From the NCBI GenBank assembly GCA_913062745.1, contig CAJXXJ010000145.1, positions 1-8,048 on the forward strand: 8,048 bases of DNA, read 5' to 3'. Every line of letters starts with the position of its first letter. The first letter of the stretch is position 1. Shown here piece after piece: positions 1 to 6,614 of the stretch. Under the pieces are notes generated by a model. The model saw only the letters and a program-made list of their open reading frames with translations. It made no database searches and was not told the DNA's origin. The DNA comes from an uncultured Phaeodactylibacter sp. GTDB lineage: Bacteria; Bacteroidota; Bacteroidia; Chitinophagales; Saprospiraceae. The position numbers were made by a program, and so were the translations under genes.

Positions 1-1
1 T

Positions 2-778
2 GGCCCGCGCCCGATCGTGGACCGCCCCATTTTCCTGCGCCCCAACCTCTGCTTCACCCTGGTCTTTCCGGTAACGGTAGAATTCCCGAACGGCCGCACC
101 GTAGAAGTGGAAGACCGCGCCGGCCTGGCCCGCCTGTACCGCCGCTGGAATAACGAGTTCCCGAACCGCCCGCGTGGCCCGAAACTGCAGTTCCCGGTAG
201 AAGTGGAGCTGGAAGCGGACGGATCCATCGTCACTGCGGAAAATTACCAGGACCTGCTGGAACTGGCGCGCGGCTGCGCCGAGGACTTTGAGCCATGCTT
301 TACGGTCAACTACCCGGTGACCATCGCTCTGCCAAACGGCACCACCGAGGAAGCCAACAGCCGGGAAGAGGTGCGTGACATCTTCAAAGCCTGGCGGGAA
401 GCCAACCCTACTTCAACGGAGCGCCCGGAGTATGTTTTTCCTATCGAAGTGACTCTGAATGAAGACGGCAGCACGCTGACGCTGGAGGACCGGCAGGCGC
501 TGCGCGAGCTGATCAATGACTGCCGCGGCATCTTCGAGCCCTGCTTTGTGCTCAACTACCCGGTGACGATTGCTCTGCCGGACGGCACCACCGAGGAAGC
601 CAACAGCCGCGAGGAAGTAGGTGCAATTTTCCGCAGCTGGCGCCAGGGTAACCCGGAGGCCGAAGAGCGCCCGGAGTACGTCTTCCCGCTTGAGCTGACG
701 CTGCTGGAAGATGGCACGACAGTGAGCGTAGAGGACAAGGAGTCGCTGCGCGCTATACTGGAAGACTGCCGGGATTAG
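2..778 (+). CDS. Tandem-repeat protein of unknown function (C-terminal part, 5' end outside window)
   Basis: The frame is open from position 2 and the GTG at 17 is unlikely to be the true start, so this is the 3' end of a longer gene that stops with TAG at 776-778. The visible protein contains three units of exactly 82 residues: the first Cys of successive units is encoded at 50, 296 and 542, a period of 246 bp. Each unit is itself a duplication. Half A begins [FY]PVT and ends in Trp; half B begins FP[VIL] and ends in Cys. Both halves follow the plan FPvxvxlxDGxxxxxxxxxxLxxL, two short strands, an acidic turn and a helix. Units begin with Cys-Phe and end with Cys, so an intra-unit disulfide and an extracytoplasmic location are plausible, but this is inference. 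Units 2 and 3 are nearly identical over their A halves, which suggests recent duplication. I recall similar repeats in Saprospiria hypothetical proteins but can assign no function. Confidence 0.8.
   Translation, partial: GPRPIVDRPIFLRPNLCFTLVFPVTVEFPNGRTVEVEDRAGLARLYRRWNNEFPNRPRGPKLQFPVEVELEADGSIVTAENYQDLLELARGCAEDFEPCFTVNYPVTIALPNGTTEEANSREEVRDIFKAWREANPTSTERPEYVFPIEVTLNEDGSTLTLEDRQALRELINDCRGIFEPCFVLNYPVTIALPDGTTEEANSREEVGAIFRSWRQGNPEAEERPEYVFPLELTLLEDGTTVSVEDKESLRAILEDCRD
50..778 (+). repeat. Three tandem coding repeats, 246-bp period
   Basis: Units start at the Cys codons 50, 296 and 542 and are in register without indels. Units 2 and 3 share long, almost identical stretches at the DNA level, for example the segments encoding YPVTIALP and GTTEEANSREEV near 311-370 and 557-616. 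Unit 1 is more diverged. Confidence 0.85.
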
Positions 779-842
779 CACTAGTCAAGAAGTAAAAACA
801 CCTCACCCCACACCCTTTTTTTGACCATTCATCGTAAAAGAA

Positions 843-872
843 GCGGGCACCGCAGCTCCCAGTGGTGCCCGC
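843..872. terminator. Bidirectional intrinsic terminator between convergent genes
   Basis: A perfect 9-bp stem, GCGGGCACC (843-851) with GGTGCCCGC (864-872), encloses a 12-nt loop. On the + strand it is followed by TGTTTTGT. On the - strand it is followed by TTCTTTTACG. It lies between the stop of the repeat protein at 778 and the stop of the convergent T9SS protein at 882, so it can serve both genes. Confidence 0.8.
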
Positions 873-881
873 TGTTTTGTA

Positions 882-2612
882 TTAGTGGCCTTTGCTCCAG
901 ATGATTTGCCGGGTAGCCGACCGCTCGCCGCTGCGCATGCGGAGCAGATAGACGCCAGCCGGCAAGTTGCGGCGGGGTATCACCGTACTTTGATCTCCTT
1001 CTAATTGCTGGTGGTGCAGCCGCCGGCCGAACATATCGAAGAGCTCTAGCTCATGCAGCGGCACCTCCGACTGCAGCTGTACCTCATCGGTGGCCGGATT
1101 GGGGAACAGCCGGATGCCACCGGCAGGTATAGACTCCTCTTGAGTATCTGTCAATAGAAAAGTGGCCGTATGGGCATCATTCTGGGGGTCGGCGTCCAGA
1201 TAATGGTTGGGCGCAAAGGTGCCAAAGGTAGTGGTGACGTTGTCCGCAACCGAGCCGGAAACCACTATCGACATAACCAGCGTATCCGTGAAGGAATAGA
1301 CTGCTCCCGGCTGCAGTTCCAGGCCTTCTACCGGGCGGTAGCCTTCCACCTGGCAGTAGTCGTGCCTGAAATCCCAGTCCAGGTTAAACTCGCGGACTAC
1401 GCCTTCACCGTAGTTTTCTACCTCCGCAGCCTGCCGTACAAACACCCGGTAGCGCGTGGTCCCGGCTACGTCTCCCGGGCCGAGGGTTTCGACACTCAAC
1501 TGCTGCAATTCCATACTTCGGACCCCGACATCAAATGGTTTTTGAAAAACAAAGGAGTCCGGCCTGGCTTTTTTTACAAAACCGTTCCCGCTCAGGCTGT
1601 TTCTCAGGCGGCCGGCTACAAACAGGCTGTCTTCCCGGAAGGGTGCTATAGCAACGATCTCCACCTCATCCAGCTGCCAGTCGATCAACAGCTCGAAGCT
1701 TTCCGTTTCCGGATGGAACACCCAGCCTTTCGCACCATCACTGCGCGGCGCGTAGACCATGGGCTTATCCTGATAAGTTGTGATACGAAGGTGCTCAGCG
1801 CCCGTTGCCGGCAGTGCCCAGGTGTTACTGCTCAAATCAGTACCCAGGCGGCCCAATTCGCTTCCGCTAATATACCAGAGCGCATCAGCGAGCCCTATCA
1901 TGCCGGCAGGTGCAGCATCTACGGTGAGCAACAGGCTTTCAGCAGCCAGGTCTGCTACAGCTACCTTGGTATCGGTCGCCATTCCCAGATAGGGGCCGGA
2001 AAGCTTAACGATGCCCAGCAGTTGATCCAGTTCTATACCGGGTGCCGGGTGATACGGCAGGCCATCATCCCCAATGCTAATCAGCCCGTTGGTAGTGGCC
2101 AGCAGGGGCCGCCCATCTTCATCCAGGGCTAAGACCGGACAATGATTGTTGTAGTCGCGGCTGGTAAGCTTTAACGCCGCCTCTTCTCCACAGCCCGGAA
2201 AAGATTGTTCTTCTAAAAGGACTCCGTCAGCCCCCACCCTGGCAAGCGTTGTGGCCGCCGGTTCCAGGCTGCCATCGTAGCAGGTCTGAACCCCCAATGC
2301 CACCAGGGTATCCCCCTGCCAACTGGCCTCCGTGAATTTGGAAATACCGCCATCCGGCAGCTCGACGAATGGCCAGCTTTCAAGAGTTTGTAAGCCGGCA
2401 CCCCAGTATACTGCAGGAGAAAAATGGCAATCATCCACCACAGGCTGTGCGGCACGGGCGGTTGACTCCGATGAGAACAAACGCTCGCCGTTACTAAGCA
2501 GGTAATCCGGGTAAATCAGATTGCTGGTTTGGTGGAAAAAGTAGTCCGTACGGTTCTGCCCGCTCAGCATGCAAGCGAACAAACAGAGGAATAGTGTAAA
2601 AGCGCATTTCAT
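882..2612 (-). CDS. Secreted protein with T9SS type A C-terminal sorting domain
   Basis: A protein of 576 residues. The start is set at the ATG at 2610-2612 because it opens a typical signal peptide (MKCAF, hydrophobic core, cleavage probable after SGQ near residue 19); the open frame continues upstream to 2699 but that extension is not signal-like. The last ~84 residues carry the hallmarks of the Por/T9SS sorting domain: RLFPNPATDEVQL, ELFDMFGRRL and LPAGVYLLRM, ending in a short basic tail. Family knowledge says such proteins cross the outer membrane through the type IX machinery and are released or anchored on the surface. The middle region has recurring short strand motifs with DG turns (such as DEDGRPLLATTNGLISIGDDG), suggesting a beta-propeller-like fold, and residues about 390-490 look like an Ig-like/CARDB-type module. 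No catalytic motif was recognised. It is divergent from the metallopeptidase gene, with 118 bp between the two start codons and no clear consensus promoter. Confidence 0.88.
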   Translation of the reverse strand: MKCAFTLFLCLFACMLSGQNRTDYFFHQTSNLIYPDYLLSNGERLFSSESTARAAQPVVDDCHFSPAVYWGAGLQTLESWPFVELPDGGISKFTEASWQGDTLVALGVQTCYDGSLEPAATTLARVGADGVLLEEQSFPGCGEEAALKLTSRDYNNHCPVLALDEDGRPLLATTNGLISIGDDGLPYHPAPGIELDQLLGIVKLSGPYLGMATDTKVAVADLAAESLLLTVDAAPAGMIGLADALWYISGSELGRLGTDLSSNTWALPATGAEHLRITTYQDKPMVYAPRSDGAKGWVFHPETESFELLIDWQLDEVEIVAIAPFREDSLFVAGRLRNSLSGNGFVKKARPDSFVFQKPFDVGVRSMELQQLSVETLGPGDVAGTTRYRVFVRQAAEVENYGEGVVREFNLDWDFRHDYCQVEGYRPVEGLELQPGAVYSFTDTLVMSIVVSGSVADNVTTTFGTFAPNHYLDADPQNDAHTATFLLTDTQEESIPAGGIRLFPNPATDEVQLQSEVPLHELELFDMFGRRLHHQQLEGDQSTVIPRRNLPAGVYLLRMRSGERSATRQIIWSKGH

Positions 2613-2730
2613 AATCAGGAAGTTTAGTTGTCCGTCTAAGTTAGCCCATCTGCAGGGCCTTTTCAAGGCGCATAGCGGTGATTGCAATGCGCCCAACAAA
2701 TTTTACAGCGGCATTTCTTACCTTTAAGGC

Positions 2731-3498
2731 ATGTGGAAGCGACGCAAGCGACAGCCAAAGAATACCCGGCAGGACGGCCTGCTTGACATCAACGGGCAGC
2801 AGGTGCCGGTGCGTATCTACCGGGAGGACCGCCGCAATGTACGGGCAAGTATCGGTAAGGAGTACGCCTATTTGCGTATGCCGCACTGGCAGAGCAAGGC
2901 CGAACAGGAAAAAAACCTGCAGTGGTTCAGGGACTGGCTGTCCGGCCGCCTGCAGCAGAGCGAGGGCTTGTCCGACCGGCTGAGCGGCAGACAGTACGAA
3001 GACGGAGAGTTGCTGCGGGTTGGGCAGCGTGAGTACCGCCTGCGCCTGAAGCTGGAAGACCGCAAGACGCACAGCGCTAAACTACAGCCGGACGGCAGCA
3101 TCGTACTCAAGCTCAGCAGTGCGGCCCCGGAGCGCGACCGTTCCAAAGCCATTCAAAAACTGCTAAGCCGGGTAGTCGCCCAGGATTATCTGCCAGCCAT
3201 CACCCGCCGGGTGCACGAGCTTAACGAGCGCTACTTCCGGCAGCCCGTCAATCAGGTGCGGCTCAAGTACAACCACAGCAACTGGGGCAGCTGCTCCAAC
3301 AACAGCAACATCAATCTATCCACGCGCCTGCTGTTCGCGCCGCAGGAGGTCATCGACTACGTCATCATCCATGAGCTGGCGCACCTGCTGGAGATGAACC
3401 ACTCCCCCCGCTTCTGGAAGCTCGTGTCGGATGCCATGCCGGACTACCGGGAAAAGGAAATATGGCTGAAAGAGCATGGGAGGGAGCTGAATTTTTAA
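2731..3498 (+). CDS. YgjP-like zinc metallopeptidase (DUF45/M48-related)
   Basis: A 255-residue protein, close to the usual size of the YgjP-like family (PF01863). The family's conserved C-terminal block is complete: WGSCSNNSNINLSTRL, then YVIIHELAHLLEMNHSPRFW. The zinc motif HELAH lies at residues 214-218 (His214, Glu215, His218), and a further His224 in NHSPRFW is the likely third ligand. It is a predicted soluble hydrolase with no signal peptide and a strongly basic N-terminus (MWKRRKRQ). Physiological substrates of this family are poorly defined; in some operons members accompany restriction genes, but nothing here supports that. The ATG at 2731 is chosen because the family N-terminal region (DINGQQVPVRIYRE) follows soon after. 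The stop TAA (3496-3498) overlaps the stop of the convergent lipoprotein gene. Confidence 0.88.
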   Translation: MWKRRKRQPKNTRQDGLLDINGQQVPVRIYREDRRNVRASIGKEYAYLRMPHWQSKAEQEKNLQWFRDWLSGRLQQSEGLSDRLSGRQYEDGELLRVGQREYRLRLKLEDRKTHSAKLQPDGSIVLKLSSAAPERDRSKAIQKLLSRVVAQDYLPAITRRVHELNERYFRQPVNQVRLKYNHSNWGSCSNNSNINLSTRLLFAPQEVIDYVIIHELAHLLEMNHSPRFWKLVSDAMPDYREKEIWLKEHGRELNF

Positions 3499-3908
3499 GA
3501 CTCCAGCCGGTTGAGTACTAGTGTTCCTTCAGCGCCTCTCAGAGTCAGCAAATCTGGCAGAAGCACATACTGATCCACCGAAATAAGTATATCCAGGAAC
3601 AGTTCGTCCAGTGGGGTATCACAGCCTACAGAAGTGCAGAAAGGTACTGAAAGGCTGATCCTGTTGGCAGGTTCTATGGTGTAGTCTAAGCCGCAAACAT
3701 TACAGCCACTCAATTGAATACCTATCTGTTGATCAGCTTTTACTTCTAAAAGAATAGCCCCGTTTACGAATCCGGGCAATTCATCCGGAGGGCTTATCTT
3801 TATCAGTTGCCAGGTACCTTCCATAACCTCAAGGGCAGGCGGCTCAGCTGTTGAGCAGGAAAACAGGCTCAGAACGAGCAACAAGCTTGCTGTCAGGATG
3901 TCTCTCAT
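3495..3908 (-). CDS. Small META/HslJ-like lipoprotein
   Basis: A protein of 137 residues. The N-terminus is a lipoprotein signal: a hydrophobic stretch ending in LSLFSC with Cys18 as the predicted lipidated residue, so the product should be anchored in the outer or inner membrane facing the periplasm. The mature part resembles the META domain of HslJ-like proteins: GTWQLIKI near residue 31, a central SGCNVCGLDYTI, then a strand block SLSVPFCTSVGC and a final TLVLNRL. It is best called META-like rather than a firm member. Four cysteines (69, 72, 91 and 96) make two closely spaced pairs, which suggests disulfides or a metal site. The stop TAA (3495-3497) lies inside the stop of the convergent metallopeptidase. 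It is separated from the ribosomal operon by a probable terminator, so it likely has its own promoter, which I could not identify. Confidence 0.7.
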   Translation of the reverse strand: MRDILTASLLLVLSLFSCSTAEPPALEVMEGTWQLIKISPPDELPGFVNGAILLEVKADQQIGIQLSGCNVCGLDYTIEPANRISLSVPFCTSVGCDTPLDELFLDILISVDQYVLLPDLLTLRGAEGTLVLNRLES

Positions 3909-3984
3909 AAGCTTTTATGGGGTAGACGGAGTACCGGTCGGGGGAGGTTGGGTGGCCAACTTCAGTTCACACCTGCGGATAACG

Positions 3985-4028
3985 AAGAAAGCCAGCCCAT
4001 ACAGTATTCGCCAAAGGCCGGCTTTCTT
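3985..4028 (-). terminator. Probable terminator of the rpsF-rpsR-rplI operon
   Basis: A 9-bp perfect inverted repeat, AAGAAAGCC (3985-3993) with GGCTTTCTT (4020-4028), lies about 50 bp past the rplI stop. One mismatch followed by three further pairs (3995-3997 with 4016-4018) can extend the stem inward. The U-rich part on the - strand is mostly within the stem (GGCTTTCTT) and the following CGTTATCC is not a strong U tract, so efficiency is uncertain. Confidence 0.5.
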
Positions 4029-4077
4029 AGCTTAATTTAGATTGTTTCGGGCACATAGCCCTGAAGGTTGCAGCGGA

Positions 4078-4527
4078 TTACTCCTCTACTACCTCGAAGT
4101 TCACTTTGATTTCTACCTCCGGGTGCAGGTTGAGCTCAGCGGTGTAGGTGCCGAGGGTCTTGATATCCTCTTCCGGCATCTTCACCTTGCGGCGGTCAAC
4201 GTCGATATCGTACTGCTCTTTCAGTACGGTAGCGATCTGTACGTTGGTTACGCTACCAAAGATTTTGCCGCTCGTGCCGGCTTTAGCGCCGATCTTGAGC
4301 ACTTCACCTTCGAGGCGCTCAGCGATTGCTTCGAACTCCGCTTTGCGGGCCTGAAGCTCCTCCTGCTCTTTCGCTTTGATTTCGTCGAGCTTGGCGCGGT
4401 TGGCATCATTAGCTACGATGGCCATACCCTGAGGGATGAGGTAGTTGCGGGCGAAACCGGGCTTAACGCTTACGACTTCGTGCTTATCGCCTACCTTCTC
4501 TATATCGTCTAACAGAATAATATCCAT
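4078..4527 (-). CDS. rplI: 50S ribosomal protein L9
   Basis: A protein of 149 residues, the same length as typical bacterial L9. The N-terminal 23S rRNA-binding domain shows the family signature GDKHEVVSVKPGFARNYLIP followed by QGMAIVAN. A long charged connecting helix covers about residues 42-75 (rich in Lys, Glu, Ala and Gln), and the C-terminal domain starts near GAKAGTSGKIFGSVT and ends NFEVVEE. L9 binds domain V of 23S rRNA near the L1 stalk and helps reading-frame maintenance. It is the last gene of the rpsF-rpsR-rplI operon, 32 bp after rpsR. There is no Shine-Dalgarno sequence before the ATG; the upstream stretch is A/T-rich, as usual in Bacteroidota. Confidence 0.98.
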   Translation of the reverse strand: MDIILLDDIEKVGDKHEVVSVKPGFARNYLIPQGMAIVANDANRAKLDEIKAKEQEELQARKAEFEAIAERLEGEVLKIGAKAGTSGKIFGSVTNVQIATVLKEQYDIDVDRRKVKMPEEDIKTLGTYTAELNLHPEVEIKVNFEVVEE

Positions 4528-4559
4528 TGTTCTTTAAATTTGAAGGCCTAAGAATAGGG

Positions 4560-4826
4560 TTATTTCAGCAGGTCCGTCTCGTACGGCAGCAGTGCGAGGT
4601 GGCGGGCCCGCTTGACAGCGGAGGCCACTTTGCGCTGATACTTCAGGGAAGTACCGGTAATGCGGCGCGGCAGGATTTTGCCCTGCTCGTTTACGAACTG
4701 CATGAGGAAGTCAGCATCCTTATAATCGATGTACTTGATGCCAAATTTGCGGAAGCGGCAGTACTTGGTGCGCTTCTGCCCAATCTTAGGATTACTGAGG
4801 AACTTAATATCGTCTCTGGAAGCCAT
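4560..4826 (-). CDS. rpsR: 30S ribosomal protein S18
   Basis: A protein of 88 residues. The S18 core is clear: [37 protein letters not shown], and the C-terminal [13 protein letters not shown]18 forms a heterodimer with S6 on the platform of the small subunit, next to 16S rRNA and the mRNA exit path. The gene sits 39 bp after rpsF and 32 bp before rplI on the same strand, so the three are almost certainly co-transcribed. The ssb gene found between rpsF and rpsR in Firmicutes, and priB in enterobacteria, are absent, as is usual in Bacteroidota. Confidence 0.98.
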   Translation of the reverse strand: MASRDDIKFLSNPKIGQKRTKYCRFRKFGIKYIDYKDADFLMQFVNEQGKILPRRITGTSLKYQRKVASAVKRARHLALLPYETDLLK

Positions 4827-4865
4827 GCTTCTAATAGTTTTTAAGGTTCAACAAACGAAAAGAGC

Positions 4866-5366
4866 TTACTCGTTATCATTTCCTTCTTTAGGAGCATCGC
4901 CGTCTTTCTTGGCGTTGTTGTCTCCTTTTTTGGAATTGTCGCCACCCTTCCTGCGGTCGTCGTTACGGCCACCGCGGCGGGAGTCGCGATCATCGCTCTT
5001 TTTCTTCTTTTTGGTCACTTTGCCGATTTTGCCGGCGCGCTTATCTTCGTTGTACTTCACGCCGTGCTTGTCGAGCGCGACGGTCAGGAAACGAATGATG
5101 CGCTCGTCGCGGCGCAGGGCGAGTTCCATCGGGTCGATGATTTCGCCGTTAGGCGCTGAAAATTCAACACAAGTGTAAACACCGGAAGTACGTTTGTTGA
5201 TCGGGTACGCCAGCTGGCGCAGGCCCATGTCGTCGATGTGGACGATAGTACAGCCCTCGTTCTTGAGGTGATCAACGTACGTCTGAGCCGTCGCTTTGAT
5301 TTCTTCCCCCGACAGCACCGGGTCTACGATGAAGGTTACTTCGTAATTCTTCATGGAGTCAGACAT
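4866..5366 (-). CDS. rpsF: 30S ribosomal protein S6 with long charged C-terminal tail
   Basis: A protein of 166 residues from the ATG at 5364-5366; a second ATG at 5352-5354 (MKNYEV) matches where many S6 proteins begin, so the true start could be four codons later. The ferredoxin-like S6 core spans about residues 1-108: NYEVTFIVDP, GLRQLAYPINKRTSGVY, and RRDERIIRFLTVALDKH. After it comes a tail of about 55 residues that is almost entirely Lys, Asp, Arg, Gly and Asn, including five consecutive lysines and RRGG, predicted disordered. S6 proteins are commonly 95-135 residues, so the tail is long; extended charged tails are common in this phylum. S6 partners with S18, the next gene. This is the first gene of the operon, behind a good promoter and a structured leader. 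Confidence 0.97.
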   Translation of the reverse strand: MSDSMKNYEVTFIVDPVLSGEEIKATAQTYVDHLKNEGCTIVHIDDMGLRQLAYPINKRTSGVYTCVEFSAPNGEIIDPMELALRRDERIIRFLTVALDKHGVKYNEDKRAGKIGKVTKKKKKSDDRDSRRGGRNDDRRKGGDNSKKGDNNAKKDGDAPKEGNDNE

Positions 5367-5375
5367 AAGTTATGA

Positions 5376-5394
5376 GCTTCCGAAAAGCGGAAGC
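5376..5394 (-). promoter_or_regulatory. rpsF leader hairpin 2, next to the start codon
   Basis: On the - strand GCTTCCG, loop CTTTT, CGGAAGC form a perfect 7-bp stem ending 9 nt before the rpsF ATG at 5366. Its 3' arm contains GGAAG, the only Shine-Dalgarno-like bases near this start, so the hairpin could hide them. Immediately upstream, TAACT (5395-5399) can pair with AGTTA (5418-5422), an alternative to hairpin 1. A regulatory role in S6:S18 feedback is inference. Confidence 0.5.
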
Positions 5395-5414
5395 AGTTAA
5401 TAATGTAAAGTAGT

Positions 5415-5431
5415 CGCTAACTTTCTTAGCG
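5415..5431 (-). promoter_or_regulatory. rpsF leader hairpin 1 at the predicted transcript 5' end
   Basis: CGCTAA, loop GAAAG, TTAGCG on the - strand form a perfect 6-bp stem. It starts 5 nt after the -7 box, so it would lie at or within a few nucleotides of the transcript 5' end. It could stabilise the mRNA or belong to a leader regulatory fold; its 3' part competes with the alternative pairing 5395-5399 / 5418-5422. Confidence 0.45.
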
Positions 5432-5435
5432 GCTG

Positions 5436-5466
5436 CAAAGGTAAATAATTTACCCTAATTATCCAA
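5436..5466 (-). promoter_or_regulatory. Bacteroidota-type promoter of the rpsF operon
   Basis: On the - strand TACCTTTG (5443-5436) matches all fixed positions of the Bacteroidota -7 element TAnnTTTG. A TTG (5466-5464) fits the -33 element at a spacing of 20 bp. Transcription would begin near 5428-5431, giving a leader of about 60 nt. The -33 element lies only 2 bp beyond the paaZ stop codon, so the ribosomal operon has its own promoter packed against the preceding gene. Confidence 0.8.
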
Positions 5467-5468
5467 CC

Positions 5469-6614
5469 CTAGCTCTGATCCCGCATCTTCACCATCGTCA
5501 AAATAGTGCCCAGTGCTACCGTCTCGCCGGTTTCGTCGTACACATCCACCATCCATTTGACGATGCCTTTTTTCACATCCTCCTCATCGCGCTTCTCCTG
5601 CCGGATTTTTTCCTTGCAGGTAAAGCGTACGCCGATTGTGCTGCCGGGGTATACCGGCTTGGTAAAGCGGAAGTTATCGATGCCGTAGTTCAGCAAAACA
5701 GGCCCCTTGCGCCCGTCCACAAACAGGCCGGCTGCTTTGGAGAGGATGTAGTAGCCGTGCGCTACCCGGCGCTCGAAGATCGTGCCCTCCAACGAAGTCT
5801 CGTCTACGTGTGCGTAAAAGTGGTCACCGCTGACATTGGCGAAGTTAACGATATCGGTATCCGTCACCGTGTGCTTCGCGGTGATCAGGGTTTCGCCGAC
5901 CTCCAGGTCTTCGAAGTGCTGCTGGAAGGGGTGGATGACCTTTTCCTTGTAAGCGCCCCCTTTCTGGTACTGCCCGGTCACTGCGGAAATCATGGTGGGG
6001 TGCCCCTGCACGGCAGTGCGCTGCAGGTAGTGTTTCACGCCGCGCACGCCGCCCATTTCTTCTCCGCCGCCTGCCCGCCCGGGGCCGCCGTGTACCAGCA
6101 GCGGCATAGGAGAGCCGTGGCCGGTGCTTTCCTTGGCGCTCTCTTCGTTGAGGATGAGGATGCGCCCGTGGTAAGGGGCCGCCCCCATCACGTAATCGGT
6201 AGCAATAGCTTCATCCGCTGTAGCGATGGTGCTTACGAGGGAGCCCTTGCCCATATTCGCCAGCTCAATGGCCTCGCCCTGATCTTTGTAGGGCATGATG
6301 GTACTGACCGGGCCAAAGGCTTCCACGACGTGGGTCTCCTGCTTGTTGAAGGGGTCGTCGTTGATAAAGAGGATGGGCGAGAAAAACGCCCCTTTGCTGC
6401 GGTCGGCGCCGGTCACCTCAAAGTTGTCCAGGTCACCGTACACGATGCGCGTGTCGCCGGCGAGCTGCTCTACCCGCTGCCGGACGACTTCCGCCTGCTT
6501 GCGGCTGACAAGCGACCCCATGCGCACGCCCTCTACCGTTGGGTTGCCGATGGTGGTTTTCTGCAGCTGCTGCGAAAGGGCCAGCTGTACATCCTCCACC
6601 AGCTTTTCCGGCAC
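5469..6614 (-). CDS. PaaZ C-terminal half: rest of ALDH domain plus MaoC-type hydratase domain
   Basis: This part begins eight codons after the TGA, at a GTG (V303 of the full frame) that would be a possible but unproven restart. It carries the remaining dehydrogenase domain ([53 protein letters not shown]) and then the hot-dog hydratase domain from about residue 528. The hydratase motif SGDHFYAH gives Asp566 and His571, equivalent to Asp561 and His566 of E. coli PaaZ, followed by [17 protein letters not shown]. If expressed alone it could still hydrate or open oxepin-CoA but would release the reactive aldehyde. It ends TAG at 5469-5471. Confidence 0.6.
   Translation of the reverse strand: MPEKLVEDVQLALSQQLQKTTIGNPTVEGVRMGSLVSRKQAEVVRQRVEQLAGDTRIVYGDLDNFEVTGADRSKGAFFSPILFINDDPFNKQETHVVEAFGPVSTIMPYKDQGEAIELANMGKGSLVSTIATADEAIATDYVMGAAPYHGRILILNEESAKESTGHGSPMPLLVHGGPGRAGGGEEMGGVRGVKHYLQRTAVQGHPTMISAVTGQYQKGGAYKEKVIHPFQQHFEDLEVGETLITAKHTVTDTDIVNFANVSGDHFYAHVDETSLEGTIFERRVAHGYYILSKAAGLFVDGRKGPVLLNYGIDNFRFTKPVYPGSTIGVRFTCKEKIRQEKRDEEDVKKGIVKWMVDVYDETGETVALGTILTMVKMRDQS

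Noticed and set aside
781..842. Possible short gene between the repeat protein and the terminator
   Set aside because: Only 62 bp with no start codon in a coding context. I see nothing in it apart from the run-up to the hairpin.
1170..2132. Long open frame of 320 codons on the + strand
   Set aside because: It is antisense to the T9SS protein, whose frame has a signal peptide and a recognisable sorting domain. The translated product shows no family motif.
2556..2612. Lipoprotein signal (LFAC) in the T9SS cargo protein
   Set aside because: The residue before the small amino acid is Phe, a poor lipobox. A later SGQ cleavage site fits a standard signal peptide, and the C-terminal sorting domain implies a T9SS route.
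2719..2726. TACCTTTA resembling a -7 box in front of the metallopeptidase
   Set aside because: It ends only 4 nt before the ATG and has no TTG element about 20 bp upstream, so it is unlikely to be the promoter of that gene.
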